DNA of 64,000 nt, from the NCBI GenBank assembly GCA_005656395.1, contig SRSI01000004.1, forward strand, positions 1,054,001 through 1,118,000. Direction: 5' to 3'. Below are positions 10,718 to 21,891 of this stretch, piece by piece. The first letter of the stretch is position 1. Each line of letters opens with the position of its first letter. The stretch is from Strongyloides papillosus. Taxonomy: Eukaryota; Nematoda; Chromadorea; Rhabditida; Strongyloididae. The notes below the pieces were generated by a model that ran no database searches, had not been told where the DNA came from, and saw only the letters and a program-made list of their open reading frames with translations. The translations under genes and the position numbers were made by a program.

Positions 10718-11368
10718 TTAAGATACAATTTTAGTGTTCCTGTCCCAGTCACAGAATTCTATAAATTTACATTGGCATTTACTTTCTTTTATTTTTCTAA
10801 ATGTTATTGAAATTCTTCTTCTTCTTTTCATAGATTCATTTGTACTAGGATTTGTATCATACTTTCTAGTTAAAATCCCATGCTTAAATGCATATCGAGA
10901 TTCATCTTCCATTATCAATAGAGAATTTTTTCTCAATAATACGTTGGTTAAATTGGTGGGATTAGCACAATTTTTAAATTGCATTACTACATCAGATAAT
11001 AAACTTAAAGAAAATATTTGCTTTCCAAATGCGGAATGCGTATCTGTATGATATGGTATACCTTGACTTTCTTCATAAATATTTACCGTTACTTGATCGG
11101 GAACTTCATTCATTACCACCAAATTGTCATTTTTTAATCTATCTATAATTTCAAGAATTTGTGGTGGAATTGGGATTGTTTTATGGAAAGCAGAATTAGA
11201 ATTGTAGTTAAATTTATATCCATAATGAATAACAGTACGATTTTTTAAACTTTCACTATGTTGAATCAGATCTTTTTCAATCATTTCAATTAAAATTGTA
11301 GCATCATCATCGCAGATATAATTTTCTAGTATTCTTAAACCTTTTAAAGTAGAAATATCTGAAGACAT
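10718..11368 (-). CDS. ALKBH8: ALKBH8-type AlkB 2-oxoglutarate/Fe(II) dioxygenase domain
   Basis: A 216-aa AlkB-family dioxygenase closest to ALKBH8. It has RTVIHYGYKFNY near residues 44-55, the iron ligands HTDTH (His-x-Asp) near 107-111, the distal His in FKHGILTRKYDT, the 2OG-binding RRRRISITFRK, and a Cys-rich end (CQCKFIEFCDWD) as in ALKBH8. In animals this domain hydroxylates methoxycarbonylmethyl-uridine at the wobble position of some tRNAs. The N-terminal RRM of vertebrate ALKBH8 is absent. The ORF ends with a stop at 10718, but a GTATCT donor-like site sits at 10726, six bases before it, in phase 0. The same donor sequence is used by the PPIP5K gene in this window. Splicing from there to 9222 would fuse this domain to the methyltransferase. 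Confidence 0.9.
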   Translation of the reverse strand: MSSDISTLKGLRILENYICDDDATILIEMIEKDLIQHSESLKNRTVIHYGYKFNYNSNSAFHKTIPIPPQILEIIDRLKNDNLVVMNEVPDQVTVNIYEESQGIPYHTDTHSAFGKQIFSLSLLSDVVMQFKNCANPTNLTNVLLRKNSLLIMEDESRYAFKHGILTRKYDTNPSTNESMKRRRRISITFRKIKESKCQCKFIEFCDWDRNTKIVS

Positions 11369-12162
11369 AAGTATTTAAGTGACAAAAGCTACCTAAATTC
11401 CTGAAATTAACAGAAATTTAGTATTTTGCATGACCAATATTCTATTAAACATTGCTTTAAAAAGAATTGAATATCAAAATTAGAAAAAACTGGAAATTCG
11501 TGTTAAAACCACTTTCGACAATTTTTTTCCAAGAATTATTTCTATTATTCAAAGAATGAACATGTTTTATTGAGATAAAAGTTTATGTTGAAACATTTTA
11601 GTTACATAACATTAAATGCTTAACACTAAAATACATTTTTATGTAATCTCTAGTATTAAACTACAAAAAACTAAATATATGTTTATCTGGAAAAATCAAT
11701 ATTTACCAAAGATATATTCAAAAACAGTAAACTTTAAATTAGAAATATATTTACATGAAGGCGATTAATTTTCGACATAGTAATTTTTTTTTTTAAACCA
11801 TGTTTGAATATTTAAATCTACCACAAAACTTAATATTAATATCTTACTAAAAAAATTAACACAGAACACTAACAGAATACTTGAAGCATGTAAAAACGAT
11901 TATTAAAATATTCATGATCATATTTTTGTGTCCAAGTAGTTGAGATGTTCAATAAATTATATCTTCAAAAAATAACACGTGTCCTGCAGAAGCCTTAATT
12001 TAGGAAAACAGTAAAAAGTTTTGATGACAACACATTGAATCATATATTTTAACCAGATTTTTTCAAATTCTTAACGGAATAGTATAAAAAAGTTCCACTC
12101 TTAATAACATTTACCTACATACAAGAATTTATTTAAATATAAGAAATAGAATATTAATGGTA
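11369..12162. other. Intergenic between SF3A1 and AlkB ORF
   Basis: 794 bp between two minus-strand genes: downstream of SF3A1 and upstream of the AlkB ORF. A/T-rich, with no ORF or RNA gene recognised. Confidence 0.5.
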
Positions 12163-14160
12163 CTACTTTTTCTTTCCACCACGTTCTTTTAATGATAAAT
12201 TCAAAAAGGAGCCACTTTTCAAATTATATGCAGCTATGCTTTGAGCATCCTTAAGAAATATTCCTTCATGCGAAAGTTTGATTTTTGATGTTGGAATATT
12301 AATAGAAGTGCTTATTTTGCCTTTTAAATCACCTACAGTACTTTTAACCTCAATAGATATATGTAGTACTTGTCCTTTTAACCCATTTTCTTCTTGATTT
12401 GGAATTTCAATAGAAACTTCAATTGTTGGTGGAGAAATTTTCAGGAACTCTTCTTCAGGCAATAGATCACTTTCCATCTTTGATTTTTTTATTGGTGGAA
12501 TAAGAGTAGAATTATCAACAACAGGAGGATTTGGCATAAAACCAACATAACTCTCAACTACATTTACATTCTCCTGAGGAGGGTAGTAAAATCCACCAAC
12601 ATTTACATTTGCCAATGGAACAGTTTGTTGAATTGGAGGTATTGCTTGGAAATAACTTGTTGTTTCAGGTTGATGTTGAATTATTGGTGGAATAGGAATT
12701 GTTGGCTTGATACCTATACTAGAAAGATAAGACGAAGTTTGTTCCTGTGCAGCTGCTTTGTCTTTAGCAATTATATCTGCTAACTTTATAGTATTCTCTT
12801 TTGCTTTCTTTGCCTTTATTTCTTCATTTAAAATTTCTTTTCTTTTTTGTGCCATTGCCTTTATATTTTCACTTACATCACAATCAGGTGCTATTGCAGA
12901 ATCTTCATTCCTCATTGATAATTCTCTCTCTCGTTGTTCTTTAAATTGTGGTGTTACTGTATTATATCGTACATGCTCATGAAGTTTATCAACTGAAACT
13001 TTTTCATTAGTTAAAGGTGATATAATAAATGCTTCGTTTTGTTTAATGACATTTCTCAAGTGTTTCTTTGGATCAAATTCACGAATTATGATGTCCTTTC
13101 CAAGTTCTGGAAGTACTTGACTTTCTTCTTCAATTTCCATTGCACCGTCATCATTATTTTCATTACCATTTTCATTAGCAACACTTGGTACAGGATTCAA
13201 ATAACCATTATACTGAGTATTGTCAACACCATTTTCATCTTTTTCTGACAAAACAGTGTTAAGTACAGAGACCCGACTACTTAGATTTAATTTATTACAG
13301 AATTTAGGTAACGACATTAAATCATCCTTTTCAAAATCTAATGTTTTAACAATAACAAATGAATGCCAATCAATTTGTTGATATGCTTTTCTCTCAGCTT
13401 CTTCCTCAGATACTTGCCCATTTTTCTGCTTGCTTTCCCATTCAATGTAACGTAGGCGATACTCGAGAGACTCGTGAACTTTATCAAACTTCATATCTTC
13501 TATTAAAGCAGTCTTTGCAGCTTTAGGCATCGCCAAAACTATACGATATTGATCAACTAATTTTTGATAATATGGATGGTTAGGATGATGACTTTTAAGA
13601 AAGTCAAAAGCAAGATTTCTTACTTCACGATTCATCAATTGTGTTGAAAAATTCCTCCCATGCATTGCAGTATATCTAGCAACAAGTCTCATTACAGCTA
13701 AATCATAGGAATTCAAAGTACATGGGTCATCAGAAAATCTATAAGGTCTAGGTGGATCTTTTGGAGTAAAAACAAATTTAGCCTTTACTTCTTCAGCTTC
13801 GTTTTCACTCTTACTTTCCTTCAATTTATTTATACTCATAGGTGTTCCAGTTTTTTTAAAAGAATCTATCTGAAATCTATAGTAAACATGATATGGATCA
13901 TTCGAAAACATAAATTTAAATTTTTTATTTTCTCTTTCCTTTTCTTTAATTTTAGTTTCAAAATGTTCACCATGTTGTGCAACAAAAGATGCTGTTTTAT
14001 CAATTATACCTAGAAAAAATAATAACAATGATTTACTTTGAATACACTTACTTCTTATATCTGGAGGTGGAAAAATGAGAGCATTGAATTCTTTTCCACT
14101 CATGGAGGGTTCCAAATTAACAGGAACATCATCTTTCTTTAAAACTGGAACTAAAGCCAT
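12163..14160 (-). CDS. prp-21: Splicing factor 3A subunit 1 (SF3A1/PRP-21)
   Basis: Minus strand, two exons: 14052-14160 and 12163-14009; 651 aa. SF3A1 is part of the U2 snRNP SF3A complex in the nucleus. The first SURP module (IIDKTASFVAQHG) is near residue 38 and the second (LAVMRLVARYTAMHGRNF) near residue 140. A PRP21-like central region, a Pro-rich stretch and a C-terminal ubiquitin-like domain follow. The protein ends in KERGGKKK, like the basic tail of human SF3A1 that contacts U1 snRNA stem-loop 4. The 42 bp intron (14010-14051) is a multiple of three without a stop, so the ORF reads through it. It is recognised as an intron because it interrupts the conserved SURP entry and has GTAAGT..TTTCTAG ends. 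Confidence 0.95.
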   Translation of the reverse strand: MALVPVLKKDDVPVNLEPSMSGKEFNALIFPPPDIRSKCIQSKSLLLFFLGIIDKTASFVAQHGEHFETKIKEKERENKKFKFMFSNDPYHVYYRFQIDSFKKTGTPMSINKLKESKSENEAEEVKAKFVFTPKDPPRPYRFSDDPCTLNSYDLAVMRLVARYTAMHGRNFSTQLMNREVRNLAFDFLKSHHPNHPYYQKLVDQYRIVLAMPKAAKTALIEDMKFDKVHESLEYRLRYIEWESKQKNGQVSEEEAERKAYQQIDWHSFVIVKTLDFEKDDLMSLPKFCNKLNLSSRVSVLNTVLSEKDENGVDNTQYNGYLNPVPSVANENGNENNDDGAMEIEEESQVLPELGKDIIIREFDPKKHLRNVIKQNEAFIISPLTNEKVSVDKLHEHVRYNTVTPQFKEQRERELSMRNEDSAIAPDCDVSENIKAMAQKRKEILNEEIKAKKAKENTIKLADIIAKDKAAAQEQTSSYLSSIGIKPTIPIPPIIQHQPETTSYFQAIPPIQQTVPLANVNVGGFYYPPQENVNVVESYVGFMPNPPVVDNSTLIPPIKKSKMESDLLPEEEFLKISPPTIEVSIEIPNQEENGLKGQVLHISIEVKSTVGDLKGKISTSINIPTSKIKLSHEGIFLKDAQSIAAYNLKSGSFLNLSLKERGGKKK

Positions 14161-14794
14161 TATTTAAAGGAAACGTATAAATTCCAATAAAAATTAGTGA
14201 GTGTTAAAAAATTCTTTTGAAAAGGCGTAAAACACTATTCCACATTTGGATTGTAATTTAGTTAATTCGTTGCAGGAATTTGTGGACGATAAATCAAGCA
14301 AATAAGGCTTTTGGCATAGTTATTGTAAATAATTAAAATATGACAAACAAACAACTTCCGTTGGATATATACAAACATTATTAAAACGAAAAAATCACAT
14401 TTATAAATGAATGAAAATGTTATAAATGTTTCAGTTATTAATATATTTTTTCTTCTTACTCAAATAGAACAAAAACTTTAGCAAATTAATATAATTAACA
14501 ATAGGCTTTTTTTTTAAACCGTTGACCAAATACCAATGTAAATATTTAAAGGGTAATTCATTTATCATTAACAAGAGTAGAAATATACGATGCTTGATTT
14601 GTACTTTGCTTTTTATTTTGTCATCCTTTTGTTATTCATGCGTTATTTGAGTGTATATAACTATGATGTTGGAAAAAAAATATCATTAATTTATTCAATT
14701 TCTTTTAACTAAATGTATTATTAAAATTTAGATGTTTTTATTATTTTAGAGATAAATAAAAATTATATAGTAAGTCTTTATTATATTATTTAAA
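14161..14794. other. Divergent promoter region of SF3A1 and orphan gene
   Basis: 634 bp between oppositely oriented starts. A/T-rich with T-runs; no coding signal seen. Confidence 0.5.
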
Positions 14795-15503
14795 ATGTCG
14801 GTAAAATTAATTACCTCACTTGCGTCAAATATCTTTTTATTTGGATTTAATGGATTATTTCAACTATTTTCAATTGTCATTAATTTTTATTTAATAACAT
14901 TACAACGTGTACTACTATCACTTCTTATTATTTTTGGGGAAATTCCTGTATCAAGACATGAACCTATGTCAGAAAGAAAGGGTCTATTTATTTATAGAAT
15001 AATAAGAAATTATGTAAATTTAATTCAATATGTAAGAAATTGGTTGGGACGTTGGTATAATAACGACATTCTTAAAGCAGCTCCTATACCCATTTTATAT
15101 GAGGATGATGAGATTGATGAGTCTTTTTTTTCAAGTGATAAAGAGAGTGTTTCAAGTGTCTTTGGAGATTCAGAATGTGAGTCATAAAAAGGTACAATGT
15201 AAATTTTTTTAAAATGATTTTTCAGGTAATTGTACCGTTAAACCGGTAAATAAAATTGGTGAGGTTAATCATTCGTGTATTTGGAAAATTTTTTCAATAC
15301 CTATACAAATAATAACATTGATATTTCAAATAATTTTTAGCTATGTGGAATTTCCAGAAGAATCAGTAACTAGGATTTCCATATCTTCTTTTTCACATAG
15401 AGAAGTTTTACCAATTGAATATTCTTCTTTTTACAATAAGAATACAATGGAGACTTCAGATTATCAAACAGATGTAGAATTTATTGACGATGAAATTTTC
15501 TAA
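14795..15503 (+). CDS. Orphan two-exon protein with hydrophobic segments
   Basis: Exons 14795-15176 and 15226-15503 join through a 49 bp intron with a GTGAGT donor and TTTTTCAG acceptor, giving 219 aa. I do not recognise a family. Residues 5-50 are strongly hydrophobic, probably one or two membrane segments, followed by a basic region (IIRNYVNLIQYVRNWLGRW). Then come an acidic Ser-rich stretch, a second hydrophobic segment near residues 153-170 (IFSIPIQIITLIFQIIFSYV) and an acidic C-terminus. The intact frame across the splice supports a real gene. Function unknown. Confidence 0.6.
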
Positions 15504-15660
15504 AACGATAACTAATTAGTAATATTTAATATAAAATAATTTATTCATTTTTTACTACGAGTACTCTCCATATTTGTAAATTATTGTTTAATTAAAATTT
15601 CTAACTAATCGTTCATTTTAAAATTAAAAATTATTGTATTATCTTTATATATGTTGTGAG

Positions 15661-16721
15661 ATGTCTGAGATTGTAAAATTACGGTCTGCTACCCATTTCC
15701 AATGCCATACGAGTACAGCAGCATACAATTTAAAAAAAAAGAAGAAAATTTTAATTTGTAAAAATACAAAAATATATGATAGATATGTTATCGAAAAGGT
15801 TGTAAATGGTGGTAATTATGGTCAAATATATTTAGCCGTTGATGAGGTAATAATTAGTATAATTTTTATAATTATGTTTTTATTTTAATCATTTAAATTT
15901 AGAAGGCCAATAGAAAGAATTTGATTTTAAAAGTTGTCCATGAAAATTATGAACCAGAACTATTGATAATGGAAAGAAATATATTAATGAAATTACGTGG
16001 TAAACCGAATATTCCATTGTTACTGGCTAGTGGAAATTACAAAGACTACGTATATATAGGATTAGAACGATTAGGAAAGAACATGTCAGAAATTAGAAAT
16101 TTACAAAAAAGCAAAGTCTTTTCACCAATTTCTGTTGTTAAGATAGCTCTTCAAGCAATGTCGGCTTTAGAACTTTTACACAACAATGGATATTTACACA
16201 GGGATGTGAAGCCGGAAAATTTAGTAATTGGTGGTAGCCCAGATTCAATATCAACAATATATCTTATTGATTTTGGAATGGCAAGAAAATATTTAGATGG
16301 TAATGGTAAAATTCGACCATCACGTAAAACAGTTGGATTTAGAGGATCAATGCGTTATGTATCAATTGAATTACATAAACGATACGAACATACCCCACAA
16401 AATGATATATGGTCTCTATTTTATAGTTGCATTGAATTAGGTGAAGGTGGACTACCATGGAGATCATATGCAAATGAAGATGACATATTAGCGAAAAAAT
16501 CAACTATAAAGCCACAAGAATTATGTACAATAATGCCAAAATGTTTTGGTGATTTTGGATCAAATATTGGAAATGCTCCATACTTTGAATGTGTTAATTA
16601 TCAAAAATTATATAAAACATTGAATTCTCTCTTTAGTAAAATTGAAATGGATAATCATTTTTTCGAATGGACTAAACGAGCGTCAATATATACAACTTTA
16701 AAATCACGAATAATACAATAA
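15661..16721 (+). CDS. CK1/TTBK-family protein kinase
   Basis: Exons 15661-15846 and 15903-16721; 334 aa. The start is the ATG at 15661, since the upstream open frame has no ATG. Kinase motifs are complete: a glycine-rich loop NGGNYGQIYLA, catalytic Lys in LILKVV, HRDVKPEN and DFGMAR. The substrate-region GSMRYVSIELH is typical of casein-kinase-1-like kinases (GT/SxRY), which nematodes carry in large, often male-germline-expressed sets. It is near minimal domain size with a short basic N-terminal extension. Probably an active Ser/Thr kinase; substrates unknown. A related but degenerate copy lies at 34362-35510. Confidence 0.9.
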
Positions 16722-17099
16722 AGTAATAATATATCATAATTTAAAAATAATATCATAATATTTTAATTTAAACTATCATTAATATCTTATATTTAATAGT
16801 ACAAAGTTTATGTAAAATAAACAAAATAACTTTTTGTCTAGATATTTACTTCCTTACCATTCCAAATATTGCTAAATATAAAAAAATGAACTAAAAAAGT
16901 AACAATACCCTTTTATTTCCACAAAACATTAATAAATCATTAGTTAACAATTATTTTCTAATGAGTTTATTAAAATCAATTAAGCAATAAAAAAAAGTGT
17001 AATTTGACGTTCAAATATAATAAAAATTTGAGAAATAATATTTAACGAAAGATAAATTAATATTTAACTATATTTGTATAATGGTATCTCGTTGCATAA
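16722..17099. other. Convergent 3' region
   Basis: 378 bp between the stops of the plus-strand kinase and the minus-strand nucleotidyltransferase. A/T-rich; presumably the two 3' UTRs. Confidence 0.5.
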
Positions 17100-18313
17100 T
17101 TATTTTATTCCTGATTTATATTTTTCTTTATTTAAATTAGGAAAAGGATCAATAAAATAACCACGTTTCATTAAACCTTGTAAATATTTCATATTAGTAG
17201 AAAATGCTTCTAAGGCACGATGACTATTTGATATACTTTCATTGGAATACGAATCAAAAATTTGGAGTTTTGGTGACGGATCAACTTGAAACATATGTAC
17301 AGGATATCTTTTGTTTATAAAAATAGCGTATGAGATAAAATCAAAATTAGCAAAATAATCTATAAATTGCATGGCTAAATGAGATGCTAAAGGCTTTTGA
17401 TTAATATGAAGTTGAAGTTTACTAACATCAATAGGTCTACTAAGATTTCTTATAACTTCTTTTAATGAATGATGTGGAGAAACAAAAGATGAATAAAATT
17501 GAGGTATTACAGGTAAAATAGCTTGTTGGTTTTTAAGAGACATTTGAAAAAAATGTGCTACGAGAATAGAAATTTGATAACTTGTTAATAATCCCTTTTC
17601 TCCACCTATTATATTCAAATTTGATGCCAAAACTTTAGCGTAAATATAAACTTTTCTATATCTCGGATCTGATGCAGCATAATATCTCATTAAATTGGTA
17701 TTTTTTAATGTTTGATAATTACAAAATTGTATGTCAAATTTTGTCCCATCTTTAAATTCAAGTTTTATTATAGGAACTTTTGCGTGAAGTATAATAAACA
17801 TTTTGTCTACTTTTGTATTCCAAAGTTTTTGATCATTTGTAATAAGTTTACTAACAGTTTCCATAAATTTACTCCTAAAACTTATATTATTTATGAAGTC
17901 TTCTTGAAAAATATTTGATTCATCATCAAAAACTATAAAGACTAGATCCACATCAGAATTGGTTGTCGTTGTTAATCCAGTCACAAGTGAACCTGCTTCA
18001 ATAAGATCACTTTTTTCATTACATATACAATTTTTTAAACAAGTCAATTTTGATTTTGTTTTTTGGACAAGCTAAATAAAAGTAAATTTAATTAGAATCA
18101 AAAACATACTATATCATGGTATTTCGCCCGTCTTTTATCCATTAGTTCAAGTTTATCTTCAAGAATCTGAAACTTCTCCTTAAATTCTGATTTATCATAA
18201 TCATAAGGATTGTCTATGGACTTGATGAAATGTTTGCAAATTCTTTGTAAAGATATTAGGCGAACATTTTTAACCGTAAAAATTAAATACCTTTTGTTGC
18301 TTAAAAATGACAT
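17100..18313 (-). CDS. Non-canonical poly(A)/poly(U) polymerase (TENT family)
   Basis: Minus strand, exons 18110-18313 and 17100-18071; 391 aa. The nucleotidyltransferase signature is seen as GSLVTGL then SDVDLVF, supplying two metal-binding Asp residues. The third is in KFDIQFCN. The central helical domain contains GLLTSYQISILVAHFF, and the PAP-associated region ends near FPNL. These enzymes add A or U tails to RNA 3' ends; nematodes have many divergent paralogues (gld-2, pup and relatives). The sequence is divergent, so adenylyl versus uridylyl specificity cannot be read from it. The first exon forms a basic N-terminal helical segment. Confidence 0.82.
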
Positions 18314-19194
18314 CTCTTATAAAAATTTAACTCCATCGGGTTTATTTTTGAAGTTGGCCGTGTTTTAATTCTCCAATATTATCGTTTTACCAATGTTAAT
18401 CAGTAAAATTGTTGCTAAAACATATTTCCAATTAGACTTGAATTTATTTATTTGTGGAAATATTATGAGTATATTGTACAAATTCAAAGAAATTAAATGA
18501 TTACATAATCACTGGATTGAATTTTAGTAAATATTAGTGAAATGGAACTTTACTATTTAAGTTTTAAACAAAAAGCACTGTAAAATAGTAAAACAAGAAT
18601 AGTATCTGATAAAATTTAAAAATCTGCGTATACTATTTAAAAAGTTATTCCAGACTTAACAGATTGAAAATAGTTATAATAAATTAAATTTTTTTATAAT
18701 TTATGAATATACTAGTATAGGAGAAAAGTTCGAATAAAGTACAGACAGTATAGACCAGTAAATTTGAGTAAATATTTAGAAAATTATAGCTTTTGGAACA
18801 AATGCCTAACATGAACTATTTCTGAAAAGCATTATAAATGTATTAGAAAATCTGTAAGCTTTTTAATTTAAAATTATCTGTCTAATTACAATAAAATATA
18901 TAAAAATACATTTATTTACTATTATTAATATATTTTATTTGATAAAATAATTGATTAGATTAGTATAAATGATTATAAAAATTATCTTAACAATATTGAA
19001 ATCTTATTACCAGTTTCTGATAACTTATTCCTTTACCAGATATTCTTAATACATTCTTTTCTCATTCAACATATTTAAAATACGTTTTTTGGTAAACTGT
19101 CTTTATTGTTATAAAGGCATATTTAAAAGTATATCATTATCCAAGATAGAGGAAAAGCTATAGAACAAGAAAAATACAATCTTTCTTTGGTGTA
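18314..19194. other. Divergent intergenic region
   Basis: About 880 bp between the minus-strand nucleotidyltransferase start and the plus-strand reductase start. Extremely A/T-rich; nothing coding or RNA-like was recognised. Confidence 0.5.
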
Positions 19195-20781
19195 ATGAAT
19201 TTATCTATACCAACTCCAAAGGTACTATTTTACAATTTTAAATAACTTTTATTTTAATATTATGTCGTTTTGCTACTCTTTATTTCAGTTTCTTAAAAAA
19301 GGTGATAGAACAACAAAAGACGGAAGGAATAAAGTTGAATTGAAGCCTGGGAGAAGTTTAAATGACTGGATACATAAAGCTAATGCAAGAAAAAATCCAT
19401 TTAGTGAATTTAATAGTGTAACATTAGAAGAATTATCAAAGCATAACAACCTTAGCGATTGTTGGATTGTTATAAATGGAAAAGTTTTTGATGTCACAGA
19501 ATATCTAGAATATCATCCAGGAGGAATTTCTGAAATCGTAAATTATGGCGGTAAAGATGCTACAGAAGCATTTATTGATATACATGCTTGGATCAATTAC
19601 AATGGATTTTTGAAAAATTATTGTGTAGGAACATTTAAAGGAAAATTTCCAAAAAGTAAATTTTTACTATATTATTTAACATTCATAATTAAAACATTTT
19701 AGTTTCCAAAATGGAATCGTTAGTTGAAGAAGAAGATATGGAAAGAGAGCAAAGTAAGACTATTATTTGTGAGAAGCAATTGAATTTTGTAAAGGCTTCA
19801 ACAAATACTATACATATCACAAGTGCATTATGGAAAACTTTAGAAAAGAATTGTTTTTCTTATTTTGTTGAAAACGACAAGTTAAATATTAAAGTGAAAG
19901 ATTACAAAGATAGTTCTTTTTCTTTCAATTATGAACCTTATTCTAAATTATGTGATTCTCAATTAAAAATATCGTGTTTAGATGACAAAGTTATAGTAGA
20001 ATCGGACATTCCTTTACCATTGCTTTCATTTAATCAACATAAATGGATTGTCAAGAAAAATCCTCCAACTGAATATTTGAAAGGAAAAATTATAAAGAAA
20101 GAAAAAATAACTCATGATATGTTTCATTTTTCAATAGCTTTACCAAAAGATTCTTATATTGGTATTCCAGTAGGACATCATGTGGCATTACGTTTACTTG
20201 TTCGAAATAATAAAATTTCTAGACCATATACACCAATATCAACTAATGAAAATGTCATTGATTTTTTAATTAAAATATATTCAGATGGTTTATTGACCCC
20301 TTGTATAGAAAACTTAGAGAAAGAAGATTTTATTGAAATAAGTGATGGCATAGGAAAATTAGATTTTGTTAGAGGAGACAAAAACAATAAAAAATGTCTT
20401 TGTATAGCAGCTGGTAGTGGTTTAACACCAATGATTAGAATTATAGAAGATAGGATAAAAAAAGGGACTTTTACAAGGTTGCTATTATTTAACAAAAAAA
20501 TCGAAGATATAATTCCAGACAAATATTTTCCTTTAGAGGATAAAAATTTTGCAATAACAAATATTTTAAGTAATGAAATAGAAATTGGTGTTGACAAAAA
20601 TAATAAAATGATGTCTGGTGCTATGGTGGGACGTATAAATGAAAAAATTTTTGAAAACATTGTAGATATTAAAGAGTATCAAATTTTAATTTGTGGACCG
20701 TGGAATTTCACAAATTTAACTGAAGAAATTCTTGAAAAATTAAATGTAGACAAAACTCAAGTGCACATTTTTGATGGATAA
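19195..20781 (+). CDS. CYB5R4: Cytochrome b5 reductase 4 (Ncb5or)
   Basis: Three exons by eye: a 27 nt first exon 19195-19221, then 19289-19655 and 19703-20781; 490 aa. Domain order matches NCB5OR. The N-terminal signature GRNKVELKPGRSLNDWI comes first, then a cytochrome b5 domain with heme ligands in YHPGG and HAWINY. A central CS domain (about residues 155-235) follows, then a cytochrome-b5-reductase module with SRPYTPIS (FAD), AAGSGLTPM (NAD(P)H) and ICGPWNF. It is a soluble, ER-associated flavohemoprotein passing electrons from NAD(P)H to heme. The tiny first exon rests on frame and splice-site logic and is the least certain part. Confidence 0.93.
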
Positions 20782-21168
20782 TAAATGATTATACCCACAT
20801 TATGTTTACTTTTATTTTGGTCATCTTTCCAACACTCATTTTAACAAGAATTCCTGATTATCTATAACATGTTATTGTATATCTATAAATCTCCCCTTAT
20901 TTTTTGGTGTTTTTAATTTTTTTTTTCATATACGTAAATGTATATTTAAGCATTCTCCAGGTTTTTATGTAGTGGAACAAAAATATATAAATAAAAAGAA
21001 ATTTTTTTTTGTACTTGATACATATAAATTACGTTATATAGATATCTAACATTTTCACTATCTTTTCCTCACACTCAAAACAGTTAATTATTCCAGTTTT
21101 ACTAAAGTTGTTTTTATGTTTTTCATTTTAGACACCAAACTGTGGTTGTCAATTATATATTTTATAAC
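20782..21168. other. Spacer between CYB5R4 and COX11
   Basis: 387 bp with T-runs. A TCATTTTAG acceptor-like site at about 21131, 38 nt before the COX11 ATG, suggests a spliced-leader site or a 5' UTR intron. Confidence 0.45.
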
Positions 21169-21891
21169 ATGATTTCGTTACGCAATCTCATAACCTTTAC
21201 CAGGAGCATGTCGACAAGACGGGTGCTGGTTCCAACATTGCAAAATATTATTTCTACTAATCAAAAACGGTGTTTTATGAATAAGACAAAAAATGCTGAA
21301 GGAAACCGTGATTCAATGTATTATGTAATGTCATTAGGAGTCCTTTTTGCCGGGTTATCTTTTGCAGCTATCCCTTTGTACCGGATCTTTTGTGAATCAA
21401 CCTCTTTTGCTGGAACGACTCAGGTAGCAAAAGATTTTGAAAAAATTAGAAATATGGAAAAGGTAAAAGACCGCCTTATAAGAGTTCAATTTAATGCTGA
21501 TGTTCCTTCTTCAATGAGATGGCATTTTAAACCTCTACAAAATGAAATATATGTTCATCCAGGAGAGACTGCTTTAGCATTTTATACAGCAAAAAATCCT
21601 ACCGACAAACCAATTATTGGAATTTCATCGTATAATTTAACACCATATCAGGCGGCATATTATTTTAACAAAATTCAGTGCTTTTGTTTTGAGGAACAAA
21701 TTTTGAATCCTGGCGAGGAGGTGGATCTTCCAGTGTTCTTCTACATAGATCCAGACTATGCAAATGATCCTAATTTAGAATATTTGGATAGTATTTTGTT
21801 GAGTTATACATTTTTTGAAGCTAAGAAGAATCTTAAATTACCAGATCCATTTGATCCTAATAATAGGCCTAATGTTAAGGTTAATCAGTGA
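21169..21891 (+). CDS. cox11: Cytochrome c oxidase assembly protein COX11
   Basis: Single exon, 240 aa from the ATG at 21169; the open frame further left has only non-ATG starts. The N-terminus is basic and Ser/Thr-rich, like a mitochondrial presequence. It is followed by one membrane segment (MYYVMSLGVLFAGLSFAAIP) and the COX11 domain in the intermembrane space. The copper-binding motif CFCF is present in IQCFCFEEQ, and the upstream conserved Cys is in YRIFCES. COX11 delivers copper to the CuB site of cytochrome oxidase subunit 1. Length is normal for the family. Confidence 0.95.
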   Translation: MISLRNLITFTRSMSTRRVLVPTLQNIISTNQKRCFMNKTKNAEGNRDSMYYVMSLGVLFAGLSFAAIPLYRIFCESTSFAGTTQVAKDFEKIRNMEKVKDRLIRVQFNADVPSSMRWHFKPLQNEIYVHPGETALAFYTAKNPTDKPIIGISSYNLTPYQAAYYFNKIQCFCFEEQILNPGEEVDLPVFFYIDPDYANDPNLEYLDSILLSYTFFEAKKNLKLPDPFDPNNRPNVKVNQ

